Shown here: positions 8,854 to 16,215 of the stretch, one piece after another
Layout: every line of letters starts with the position of its first letter
Numbering within the stretch: the first letter of the stretch is position 1
From: FEB-12 sp964503315
Lineage (GTDB): Bacteria > Zixibacteria > MSB-5A5 > GN15 > FEB-12
Direction: 5' to 3'
Assembly (NCBI GenBank): GCA_964503315.1
Contig: CAZCZL010000002.1
Span: forward strand, 336,833 to 400,832
Length of the DNA: 64,000 nucleotides
The notes under the pieces: generated by a model
Database searches by the model: none
The model's input: only the letters and a program-made list of their open reading frames with translations
What the model was told of the DNA's origin: nothing
Program-made: the position numbers and the translations under genes

Positions 8854-8937
8854 GCCGAACATCGTACGTCCATCTACCCGCACAATTGTACAAAGAGCAT
8901 GAAGAATTCTCGGGATAAATCTCCCACTATCTTAAGC

Positions 8938-8966
8938 TTGACTTGGTCTGTCCGACATAATTCAAT
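8938..8966 (+). promoter_or_regulatory. Candidate promoter before the Omp85-like gene
   Basis: TTGACT (8938-8943), 17-base spacer, TTCAAT (8961-8966; 4 of 6). Expected start of transcription near 8973, which supports the ATG at 8989 over the one at 8965. Confidence 0.5.
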
Positions 8967-8988
8967 GTCTGGCATACCTGGAGGTGCA

Positions 8989-10737
8989 ATGCGGCAAGTG
9001 ACATTTACCCTGATCCATGGCTTGGTGGCTGGCTTTCTTCTGACAGGCACACTAGTCGCCGCCGAGGCACAGGAATACAAGGAGGTCTCGGTCACGCCTC
9101 ATCGCCAGCCATACTTTTCACTCACCTATACCAAAGATCAGGTCTTCCTGCGCCTGCCCGATATTCCTTCCACTGGCGATCAAAAGTTCGAACGTCGCGA
9201 CCTAACAATCACACCTTCGGCAGTCACAGCCGGCGGACGTGTGCTCTTTGACACGAACGGTGCTCACATCGGTGACTCCATCCTGCCGTTCGACCGCATA
9301 ACGGATTTTCACCTTACTGATTCATCTGAAATTGTCATCATTCAGTTCTCTACTACTTCCTCGGCCACAGACCCCATAGCGCAGAAACGCCGTGGCAATC
9401 GAATCACTTTCTCCGAACCGATAACGGTTGCAGCGGGCGACTTTGTACGTGGCATGGTCCTCTCTGTTACCGGTGATATCCGGGTCGATGGTGAGGTAAA
9501 CAAAGATGTCGCCTCTCTTTTCGGAACAGTCAGTATAGGTCAGGCGGCGGTCATTCGTGGCGATGTCGCCACTGTTACGGGCGGAATAACGGTCGAGCGC
9601 AAGGCGTCGGTATACGGGGACACGTACAACGGTTCTGAAGAAAAAGTCTTTCGACGTCACCGCCTCAATCGAGGGGCGACAGAGTTTAGCTATGCGCCGA
9701 CCTTCGAATACAATCGCGTGGATGGCGCCAACCCCAACTTGTCCCTTCGATTCACCGATACAGATTCGCTTCTGCCGAATATCTGGGCATCCATGGGGTA
9801 CGGTTTCGCCTCAACCAGTTGGCGCGTTAAGGGCGGCATCGAGCAGACCATTGAGAAAAGACATGGCCTCACGTTTGGGATCGAGGCACACCGGGATCTA
9901 CTCTCGGATGACGACTGGCTGCTTTCCGATCGTGAAAATACGGTCTACGCCCTGACTGTTACCGAAGACTTCAAGGATTACTACGAAGAGATAGGCGGCT
10001 CCGTTTATGCGAAAGCTCGACCTTTCAGGAACACCAAGGTTGAGATTGGTTATCGCTCGGGTATTACCAATTGGCTGCCGGCAAATCGCAACCTTTGGTC
10101 ACTCTTTGGCGGCGACAAGCGGTTCTCGGAGAATTTCACGACGGTTCCGACAGAACTTCTCGCCGAAGGAGCTGCCGCTGTTGACACCGGCCGGATCGCT
10201 TCGGTTTACGCTTCAATTGAATTCGACAATCGCCTCAGCGACCCATTCTCGGGATCGGCATGGGCCATGACCCTTTGCGGTGAGATTTCCTCACCCGATC
10301 TCTCGTCGGACTATGATTTCTCCTGGTTTACAGCGTCCGTGCGCCGTTATCAGAAGGTCTCTCATTATAGCACTCTCCTGGTACGCGGCATGATCGGTGG
10401 TTCTGAGGGCGACACTCCACTTCACCGTACCTTCTATTTGGGCGGGCTGGGAACGCTGCACGGATACCGGCACAAGGAACTGATGGGGAGTCGCTTCTGG
10501 ATGCTTAATAGCGAGTTCCGTTTCACCCTCCCTCGCACCGATATTGCCCTGGCGGCCATTTGGGATGTAGGCCAGATCGGCTTCCACGGACCCTTGGATG
10601 ATCATATAGAGGTCAGGCACTCCTTGGGTGGGGCAATTTACTTTGGTGACGATGTTCGAGTCTCAATTGCCCGACGTCTGGACGGCTTCGCTGATCGCAA
10701 TCCACGCATCTTCGTCCGGCTTGAGCACGTCCTCTAA
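8989..10737 (+). CDS. Bactofilin-like stretch joined to an Omp85/BamA-like outer-membrane barrel
   Basis: 582 residues from ATG 8989 (GGAGGT just upstream). A signal peptide (LIHGLVAGFLLTGTLVAAEA) leads into a region of about 200 residues. Its second half has short beta-helix repeats typical of polymer-forming/bactofilin-like proteins: FVRGMVLSVTGDIRVDGEV, VASLFGTVSIG, IRGDVATVTGGITV. The last 350 residues look like an Omp85-type 16-stranded barrel, with YLGGLGTLHGYRHKELMGS as the equivalent of the conserved loop-6 (V/I)RG(F/Y) motif and a terminal aromatic/hydrophobic strand (FVRLEHVL). It may be a surface or assembly barrel; no POTRA domains are evident, which is unusual for Omp85. It stands alone between the Nudix gene and a histidine kinase. 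Confidence 0.75.
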   Translation: MRQVTFTLIHGLVAGFLLTGTLVAAEAQEYKEVSVTPHRQPYFSLTYTKDQVFLRLPDIPSTGDQKFERRDLTITPSAVTAGGRVLFDTNGAHIGDSILPFDRITDFHLTDSSEIVIIQFSTTSSATDPIAQKRRGNRITFSEPITVAAGDFVRGMVLSVTGDIRVDGEVNKDVASLFGTVSIGQAAVIRGDVATVTGGITVERKASVYGDTYNGSEEKVFRRHRLNRGATEFSYAPTFEYNRVDGANPNLSLRFTDTDSLLPNIWASMGYGFASTSWRVKGGIEQTIEKRHGLTFGIEAHRDLLSDDDWLLSDRENTVYALTVTEDFKDYYEEIGGSVYAKARPFRNTKVEIGYRSGITNWLPANRNLWSLFGGDKRFSENFTTVPTELLAEGAAAVDTGRIASVYASIEFDNRLSDPFSGSAWAMTLCGEISSPDLSSDYDFSWFTASVRRYQKVSHYSTLLVRGMIGGSEGDTPLHRTFYLGGLGTLHGYRHKELMGSRFWMLNSEFRFTLPRTDIALAAIWDVGQIGFHGPLDDHIEVRHSLGGAIYFGDDVRVSIARRLDGFADRNPRIFVRLEHVL

Positions 10738-10774
10738 TCACACTAGAGCGTCCAACTCATTGCTAGTCAATCGG

Positions 10775-10793
10775 TTTCGGTAACTTACCGGAA
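10775..10793. repeat. Near-perfect 19-base inverted repeat
   Basis: TTTCGGTAA and TTACCGGAA flank one central C, with a single G-T mismatch. It lies 37 bases after the barrel gene and about 200 bases before the histidine-kinase gene. No T-run follows, so an operator is more likely than a terminator. Nothing else was recognised in 10738-10979. Confidence 0.35.
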
Positions 10794-10995
10794 TCGTCCC
10801 GGTGTCGTTTCATGTAAGCACAGTTGGTCACCGGTATTGGCGCAATTTTCGACCACGTCCTTTCCTCCGTAATTCCTCTCGCTGGTGAACTCCAAGCCTC
10901 CTGTTGGCTTAGGCCAGTTTTTGTCCATGTCCACCCATTAAGCACTTACCGATTTCAGCCGATACAATAGGAGAGTTACAGGAGCCTGCATCGCT

Positions 10996-12828
10996 ATGAC
11001 TATGCATCAGAACGACGAAGAAAAAACGTATAAGTACGTCGCGTCCAAAGTCTCAAGCAGTATGACCCTGACCTCTCCCACCCAGGGAGACAGTGGTAAG
11101 GTGGTGGTCGATCTGTTTGATGAATTGGAACAGACGCTGGATCGTGTCGCGGAAAACAACCCTCGCCTCTCCGCTGAGACTGAGGCCGAAGGCGCCTCTG
11201 TCCGGATGACCGATCTCAAGGCACTCCTTCAGGTTTCTCTGGCCATCAACGCATCGCTCAACATCGACGATGTTCTCCAGATGGTCATGCAGCAGGCGAT
11301 TGAATTGATGCACGCCGAACGCGGCCTGATCATGTTGCTGGATGGCAACGGCGAACTCCAGGTAAAGTCCGCTTACAACCTCTGCCGCGAACAAATGATG
11401 GAAGAAGATTTCCGAATCTCCTCCTCTATCACCAATCAGGTTGCCCGGACCGGCAAGTCGGTCTATACGTCAGACGCTCTACAAGATGACCGCTATGCTC
11501 AACAGCAGTCGGTAGTGGAATTGCACCTTCGTTCAATTATGTGCGTCCCGTTATCGGTGAAGGGAAAGGTCATAGGCGTCATTTACGTCGACAATACCAA
11601 TCAGGCCGGGATGTTCCTGAAGTCTGACCTCTACTTGTTCGAGTTCTACGGGCAATTGGTCTCCAACGCGCTGCATAACGCTGCGATGTACCACTCGCTC
11701 TTTACGATGAAGAAATACCACGAGTCCGTGGTCAGGAATACGCCTATCGGAATCGTTGTGCTCAACGCCAAAGGCTGTATCGCAACGATCAATCCGGTCG
11801 CGCTGGAGATCTTTGACCTCAACCGCGACAGCGTCGTCGCGGTTGGCGAGGGGACTAACCCGACGGTCTTTGTCGATCGTCTTCCCGCCGGTGAGCAGCT
11901 TCGTTGGCGCAAGATGATCACCGATTCTCTGGTTTCGAAGCAGGAATACGCCGACCCACGGTATTTCCACAATACCGGCTATCTTGAGAAAGTTCTTTCG
12001 ATCAAGATATCACCGGTCTCCGAGCTTCCCGATGGGACCGATGGCATCACTATGGCTATCGAGGATGTCACCGAAAAAGTCTTGATGGAAAAGTATGTGA
12101 TCCTATCTGAAAAGCTGGTCGCGCGCGGCGAAATGGCCGCCTCAGTCGCGCACGAGTTGAATAATTATCTCTCCATTATCTCCAATAACGCCGAATTGCT
12201 CTCGCTCAACATAGACCGCGAGAAGTTCGACAAGGTGAAGTTCAACTCCAAATCGATCACCGAGAATATTTTCAAGATCAAGCGGTTCGTCGACAGCCTG
12301 ATGGACTTCTCCAAGCCGGAACCTGAATATATTAGCTACGATATCCGCCACCTGGTGGATGACCTGCTCTTCTCGCTGCGCGTTCAGCCGCGCTTTAAGC
12401 TCATTCACTTCACGCTCGACCTGGCGACCGAGATGCCGTCGGTGGAGATCGATGTCGGCCAGGTCCAGCAGGTGTTGATGAACCTGTTGAATAACGCCGC
12501 GGATGCCATCGAAGAGCATGCGATCCGCCGTCAGGCCGAAGGAGACGACTTCAAGCGCCAGATCGGCATTGTCGCCTCCTATGACCGTATACAGGAGCAA
12601 CTCGCTATTGAGATTTCAGACAACGGCGTCGGCATGAGCGAGGAGACTTTGGGCAAGCTGTTCAACCTGCACTTCACGACGAAGAAGCATGGCCATGGGC
12701 TCGGCCTCTACAATTGCCGCAAAATCGTTGAACAGCACGGTGGCGAACTGCTGGTCAGTTCTAAGATCGGTGAAGGTACCATCTTCAAGCTGGTCCTCCC
12801 CCGCGTGCAGCCCAAGAAAGCAAAATAG
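10996..12828 (+). CDS. Cytoplasmic GAF-PAS sensor histidine kinase
   Basis: 610 residues, no membrane segments. Order: variable N-terminus (1-70), GAF domain (about 75-225), PAS domain (about 240-360), HisKA dimerisation helix with phospho-acceptor His386 (VAHELNNYLSIISNNAELL), HATPase_c (about 470-605) with the N box LMNLLNNAADAIEE, G1 box ISDNGVGM and G2 box HGHGLGLYNCRKI. AGGAG lies 11 bases before the ATG. It autophosphorylates on histidine in answer to an unseen signal bound by GAF or PAS. No response regulator is in view; instead the next gene, five bases on, encodes a Ser/Thr kinase. Confidence 0.93.
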   Translation: MTMHQNDEEKTYKYVASKVSSSMTLTSPTQGDSGKVVVDLFDELEQTLDRVAENNPRLSAETEAEGASVRMTDLKALLQVSLAINASLNIDDVLQMVMQQAIELMHAERGLIMLLDGNGELQVKSAYNLCREQMMEEDFRISSSITNQVARTGKSVYTSDALQDDRYAQQQSVVELHLRSIMCVPLSVKGKVIGVIYVDNTNQAGMFLKSDLYLFEFYGQLVSNALHNAAMYHSLFTMKKYHESVVRNTPIGIVVLNAKGCIATINPVALEIFDLNRDSVVAVGEGTNPTVFVDRLPAGEQLRWRKMITDSLVSKQEYADPRYFHNTGYLEKVLSIKISPVSELPDGTDGITMAIEDVTEKVLMEKYVILSEKLVARGEMAASVAHELNNYLSIISNNAELLSLNIDREKFDKVKFNSKSITENIFKIKRFVDSLMDFSKPEPEYISYDIRHLVDDLLFSLRVQPRFKLIHFTLDLATEMPSVEIDVGQVQQVLMNLLNNAADAIEEHAIRRQAEGDDFKRQIGIVASYDRIQEQLAIEISDNGVGMSEETLGKLFNLHFTTKKHGHGLGLYNCRKIVEQHGGELLVSSKIGEGTIFKLVLPRVQPKKAK

Positions 12829-12833
12829 CTGGC

Positions 12834-15800
12834 ATGAGCTTTACCGGTCACGAGTCACGCTTCCAGATTCAGGAGCGACTCGGCCGCGGGGGGACTGCCG
12901 AGGTCTTCCGCGTCCGCATGACCGGTTCCGGACGGTTCGCAGCACTCAAGCGCCCGCTGCCCGATCCTCCCCCAGGCATTGATTTCAACCTGCTTGCCGC
13001 CCGCGAACTGTCTCTTATTGGTTCCCGACGCTTTCCCGGACTGGTAAGGATTCTGAACACGGACGAGGATTCCAATAACTACTTACTGCTAGAGCTTTGC
13101 GAAGGCAAAACGCTCGACCAATTGGGCCAGGTCCAAGATGTCGGACTCGCGCTGAATATCCTCGCCGCCGTATCCGCGGATCTGGAGTATCTAAGACAGC
13201 ACCGGATTATCCACGGCGACTTGAAGCCGCAGAATATCTTCCTGCCAGTAGATCTCGAACGGTGTTCGACAGACAGACTGTTCTTCGCCAAATTGTCTGA
13301 CTTTTCGCTCGGCAGATTTGAACGCGAAAATGATGCGGTAAGAGCCGGATTGGGAACAGTCGGCTATATGGCGCCTGAGACAATAGTCGATGGTCGCGCC
13401 GATCATCGATCCGACCTCTTTGCGCTTGGCGTGATCGCCTACCAGATGCTCACCGGTAGACATCCATTTATCGAGACCGAAACTGATCCACTTCGTATCA
13501 ATGCCCGGGTGCGCGAGGAAGAACCCACACCCATCGACCAAATGGTACCGGAGATTCCAAGTGCGGTGACAGGATTGGTCGCCAGGCTGCTCATGAAACA
13601 GCCCGAGCAGCGACCTTCAACCGCGCTCGCCGTCTGCCAGATGCTCAAACAAGTTGGGGCAACTTATCCGTTCGAACAACTGCTTCGACCGAAATACATG
13701 ATTGAGTCAAGAGCAGACTACGAGGATGCAGTGAATTCCGTAGTCGAGATCAGTGAACGGCAGGCGACACGACTTTCTCACCTGACCCAGAACACTTTCT
13801 CCCGCCTCAGATTGCTCCTCGAGATCAACCATAGAAGGCAGAATCTCTCTTTGACAGAGACCGGACTCCAGTTCTCCGGCGCTGTCTATTGGCCAGCCGG
13901 ATTCCGTCGGCATGATCTGCACACTTTCCGTTTGGGAACGCTTGGCAGAAGGAAAGAGATGATCCGCGCGGCAGTATGTGCGACTCAGGAATCAACGCCC
14001 TTCGACAATCTGGTCCTGACTTTTCTCCGCCCGGCCACTATCGGACGGTTGTCCCGTCCAGCCGCAATGCAGGCGGAAAAATCTGAGCACTATGCCAAAG
14101 CGACTGCTCTCTACCTGAGATCCGGCGACCTGGAATCAGCCGACCGTTGCGCCTATCAGGCCGCCTCGCTGCTGCGCGGCGAACATCGCTCCCGTGAAGC
14201 CATTCTCTGCATCAACTCGGTACTGGATCTGGCCGCCATGAGAGATGCCACTCGAAGCGTCCTTGCTCTCCTCATGCTTCGTGGAGATATCCAGAAGGAA
14301 ACGGGTCTGGTCGATGATGCCCTCGCAACGTATCAGCAGATTGTCTCCCTGTACGTAGACTTACCGGCCGACAAACTCCTGGCAGAAACCTATCGGGATC
14401 TCGGTGACCTTTACAAGATGAAGCAGGACTCCAAGGCTGGCCTTGAAGCGCTCAATCAGGCACTTACTATCTATGAGCAGATGGGCGAAGACCTGGAACT
14501 CTCCCGTACTTACAACAACATTGGCAATAGCTACTTCTACGCGGGCGACATTGCTCAAAGTTTCAGGCACTACCGGCGCGCCCTCAGGATACAGCGACGC
14601 TTGGAAGCGACGCCTGAGACCGCCTCGACACTCTCGAATCTCGGCTCGGTATATTGTCTCAAGGGCAATTATGTCCGCGCGACCAGATTGTTTGAGATCT
14701 CACTGTTCCTGAAACGGGAACTTGGAAACGCCGGAGAGATCGCGCGCACGCTCAATAACCTCGGGTATATTCACTATCTTCGCGGGTATATGGACGAAGC
14801 GGTCAATAGTCTGACCGAGTCCCTGGAGATCAATCGTCGCATCGGCAGCAACAAAGAGATCCTCTTCAATCTCGAGAACCTGACTTCGGTGATGCTGGAT
14901 GCCGGGCAATTACGCGAATCGCTGCAGTATCTCAGCGAGGGAATCGAACTGTCGAACTCTGTCAATGATCTCCCCCACCAGTTTGTATTTTCGCACTCGA
15001 TGGCCGTGACTCATTTACGCATGGGTAAACCGGAGGAAGCTTCCCGGTCATTACAGGGAGCATTTCAGTTAATGGAGCGAGTAGATGATCCGCAAGCCGC
15101 CTTCCAAATTCGGTTGACCTCAGCCCAACTTCGTCTTTTTGTGGGCGACTTTGCCGGTGCCAGAAGCCTGGCCATCGAGGCACGCGATTTCGCCGTGGAC
15201 CGACAGCTTCGACCATTTGTTCTCCAGGCGATTCTGACCCTGTTGCGTATCGATCCCTCTGATATCATGCTCAATGAAGCGTACGAATTAGCCGATTCCT
15301 TGGGGCAGACGCAGGATCGCAATGTCGCGCGCTTTAACATGTTGGAGGGGTTGATGGACGCAGAGGGGTATCGCCCTGAGTCGGCGCTCGTATCAGAACT
15401 TAAGCTCGCGCCCAAGGAGTTTCCGCACAATATCGATCGCCCCAGACTGAGGAACATCTTTGGAGAGATTCTGCTGGCCGCTCGCGACCTGGCCACGGCT
15501 AAGCCCCTCATTACGCAGAACATTTACGACGCAAAGAAGGCAGGCTTGGCGCCCGAACTCGCCCAAGCGCTTGTGCTTTCCGGCCAGCTCTCCCTTGCAG
15601 ATGGCGACATTGAGCATGCCTACGCGCAATACCGGCAGGCACTCCAAATATTGAAAGGAATCTCTGAATCTATTGCGGATACATCCGATCGCGCAACTTT
15701 CCAGTCTAGACGCGTGGTCAAGTTTCTTGTGGCTGAGATACGGCGGCTCAGTGGTCTATTGAACCAAAAACAAAGGGCAGGTACCCCTGCCCTTCAGTAA
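12834..15800 (+). CDS. Ser/Thr protein kinase with long TPR region
   Basis: 988 residues. The N-terminal 285 residues are a Hanks-type kinase: glycine loop LGRGGTAEVF, Lys39 (AALKR), Glu58, catalytic loop HGDLKPQN with Asp129 (Gly replaces the usual Arg), metal-binding DFS (Asp156; Ser replaces Gly), and APE in MAPETI. From about 440 onward come many TPR units (SRTYNNIGNSYFYAGDIAQS, ARTLNNLGYIHYLRGYMDEA). The middle part has no recognised domain. No membrane segment is visible, so it is a cytoplasmic signalling protein with a protein-binding arm. It starts five bases after the histidine kinase and is probably co-transcribed with it. The DFS and HGD variants may lower activity but the key residues are present. 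Confidence 0.92.
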   Translation: MSFTGHESRFQIQERLGRGGTAEVFRVRMTGSGRFAALKRPLPDPPPGIDFNLLAARELSLIGSRRFPGLVRILNTDEDSNNYLLLELCEGKTLDQLGQVQDVGLALNILAAVSADLEYLRQHRIIHGDLKPQNIFLPVDLERCSTDRLFFAKLSDFSLGRFERENDAVRAGLGTVGYMAPETIVDGRADHRSDLFALGVIAYQMLTGRHPFIETETDPLRINARVREEEPTPIDQMVPEIPSAVTGLVARLLMKQPEQRPSTALAVCQMLKQVGATYPFEQLLRPKYMIESRADYEDAVNSVVEISERQATRLSHLTQNTFSRLRLLLEINHRRQNLSLTETGLQFSGAVYWPAGFRRHDLHTFRLGTLGRRKEMIRAAVCATQESTPFDNLVLTFLRPATIGRLSRPAAMQAEKSEHYAKATALYLRSGDLESADRCAYQAASLLRGEHRSREAILCINSVLDLAAMRDATRSVLALLMLRGDIQKETGLVDDALATYQQIVSLYVDLPADKLLAETYRDLGDLYKMKQDSKAGLEALNQALTIYEQMGEDLELSRTYNNIGNSYFYAGDIAQSFRHYRRALRIQRRLEATPETASTLSNLGSVYCLKGNYVRATRLFEISLFLKRELGNAGEIARTLNNLGYIHYLRGYMDEAVNSLTESLEINRRIGSNKEILFNLENLTSVMLDAGQLRESLQYLSEGIELSNSVNDLPHQFVFSHSMAVTHLRMGKPEEASRSLQGAFQLMERVDDPQAAFQIRLTSAQLRLFVGDFAGARSLAIEARDFAVDRQLRPFVLQAILTLLRIDPSDIMLNEAYELADSLGQTQDRNVARFNMLEGLMDAEGYRPESALVSELKLAPKEFPHNIDRPRLRNIFGEILLAARDLATAKPLITQNIYDAKKAGLAPELAQALVLSGQLSLADGDIEHAYAQYRQALQILKGISESIADTSDRATFQSRRVVKFLVAEIRRLSGLLNQKQRAGTPALQ
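15766..15794 (-). terminator. Terminator of the 25-residue peptide transcript
   Basis: Nine-pair hairpin (15773-15781 with 15786-15794, loop TACC). Read on the minus strand it is followed by TGTTTTTGG. It lies 33 bases after the peptide stop, and inside the last codons of the convergent kinase gene. On the plus strand no T-run follows. Confidence 0.8.
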
Positions 15801-15826
15801 GCTCGAATGCTCACGGACCAATACGA

Positions 15827-15904
15827 TTACTGGCCGCCCTGGCTCAAGCCGATCGGAGCAATACGAGTCTCGAGAACTTCAACGGTCAGTTTGTAATCCG
15901 CCAT
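15827..15904 (-). CDS. 25-residue peptide, candidate precursor peptide
   Basis: ATG at 15904 to TAA at 15827, 25 codons. The ribosome site is AAAGGAGGTGATT (15907-15919), a 13-base match to the 16S anti-Shine-Dalgarno, seven bases from the ATG by its AGGAGG core: the strongest in the window. The peptide begins MADYKLTVEV, continues LETRIAPIGL and ends SQGGQ; it has no cysteine and no signal peptide. The segment LETRIAP recalls the short N-terminal LE-x-R-x-hydrophobic motifs of some planctomycete and related secreted proteins, a resemblance only. The Gly-rich end resembles the tails of peptide precursors. It has its own promoter and terminator and lies just downstream of an RRE-M50-HlyD gene, so a peptide substrate of that protein is the leading idea. 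A leader-like regulatory peptide is the alternative. Confidence 0.72.
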   Translation of the reverse strand: MADYKLTVEVLETRIAPIGLSQGGQ

Positions 15905-15906
15905 TG

Positions 15907-15919
15907 AATCACCTCCTTT
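15907..15919 (-). promoter_or_regulatory. Perfect extended Shine-Dalgarno of the peptide gene
   Basis: AAAGGAGGTGATT on the minus strand, seven bases from core to ATG. It directly adjoins a 14-base perfect palindrome, TTTAACATGTTAAA (15917-15930), which shares its AAA. Confidence 0.9.
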
Positions 15920-15927
15920 AACATGTT

Positions 15928-15953
15928 AAAAAGAGCCCTCCAATAGTTGGAGG
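15928..15953 (-). promoter_or_regulatory. Leader hairpin with T-run before the peptide gene (attenuator-like)
   Basis: CCTCCAA (15947-15953 as read on minus) pairs with TTGGAGG (15937-15943), loop CTA, and is followed by GCTCTTTTTAAC. It sits between the promoter and the ribosome site, so it could end the transcript early. Its 5' arm ACCTCC can instead pair with GGAGGT of the Shine-Dalgarno. It could also serve as the terminator of the upstream M50 gene. Confidence 0.6.
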
Positions 15954-15995
15954 TTTATCTGAAAGAAACCTGATTTTTTTGTTGCCTCCGATTTC

Positions 15996-16023
15996 AATAT
16001 ACCTCCCGCCCGTGTCACGTCAA
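15996..16023 (-). promoter_or_regulatory. Promoter of the 25-residue peptide gene
   Basis: On minus: TTGACG (16018-16023), 16-base spacer, TATATT (15996-16001). Both hexamers match the sigma70 consensus in 5 of 6 positions. The expected start near 15989 gives an 85-base leader. Confidence 0.7.
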
Positions 16024-16030
16024 GGAGAAT

Positions 16031-16211
16031 AGAGTGTGACACACTCCACTTTACCCCCACTCACTGCCATTTCCTGACAGTCATGCGGAAAAGTTTTCCG
16101 CAATCAGGAAAGATAATCCCTTCTCACACAGTAGCTTCACACGCAGAGTGTGGCTCGCATGAGTCCCTATTCAGATTACAGTAAAAAGTGCGCCGAGTGT
16201 GAAGTGTGAAA
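16031..16211. repeat. Cluster of inverted and direct repeats between M50 and peptide genes
   Basis: GAGTGTGACACACTC (16032-16046) is a perfect palindrome just upstream of the peptide promoter's -35. TGCGGAAAAGTTTTCCGCA (16084-16102) is a perfect 19-base palindrome nested inside TTCCTGA (16071-16077) and TCAGGAA (16104-16110). Further GTGTG/CACAC boxes occur in 16132-16155 and GAGTGTGAAGTGTGAA at 16195-16210. Probably operators for the peptide unit; no protein is coded in 15905-16215. Confidence 0.5.
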
Positions 16212-16215
16212 GAAC

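Noticed and set aside
10763..10945. 60-codon open frame on minus between the barrel and the histidine kinase
   Set aside because: No ribosome site, no recognised domain, low-complexity start; likely chance.
15906..15919. Plus-strand GAATCACCTCCTTT resembling the 3' end of 16S rRNA
   Set aside because: It is only the complement of a perfect Shine-Dalgarno; no other 16S sequence lies next to it.
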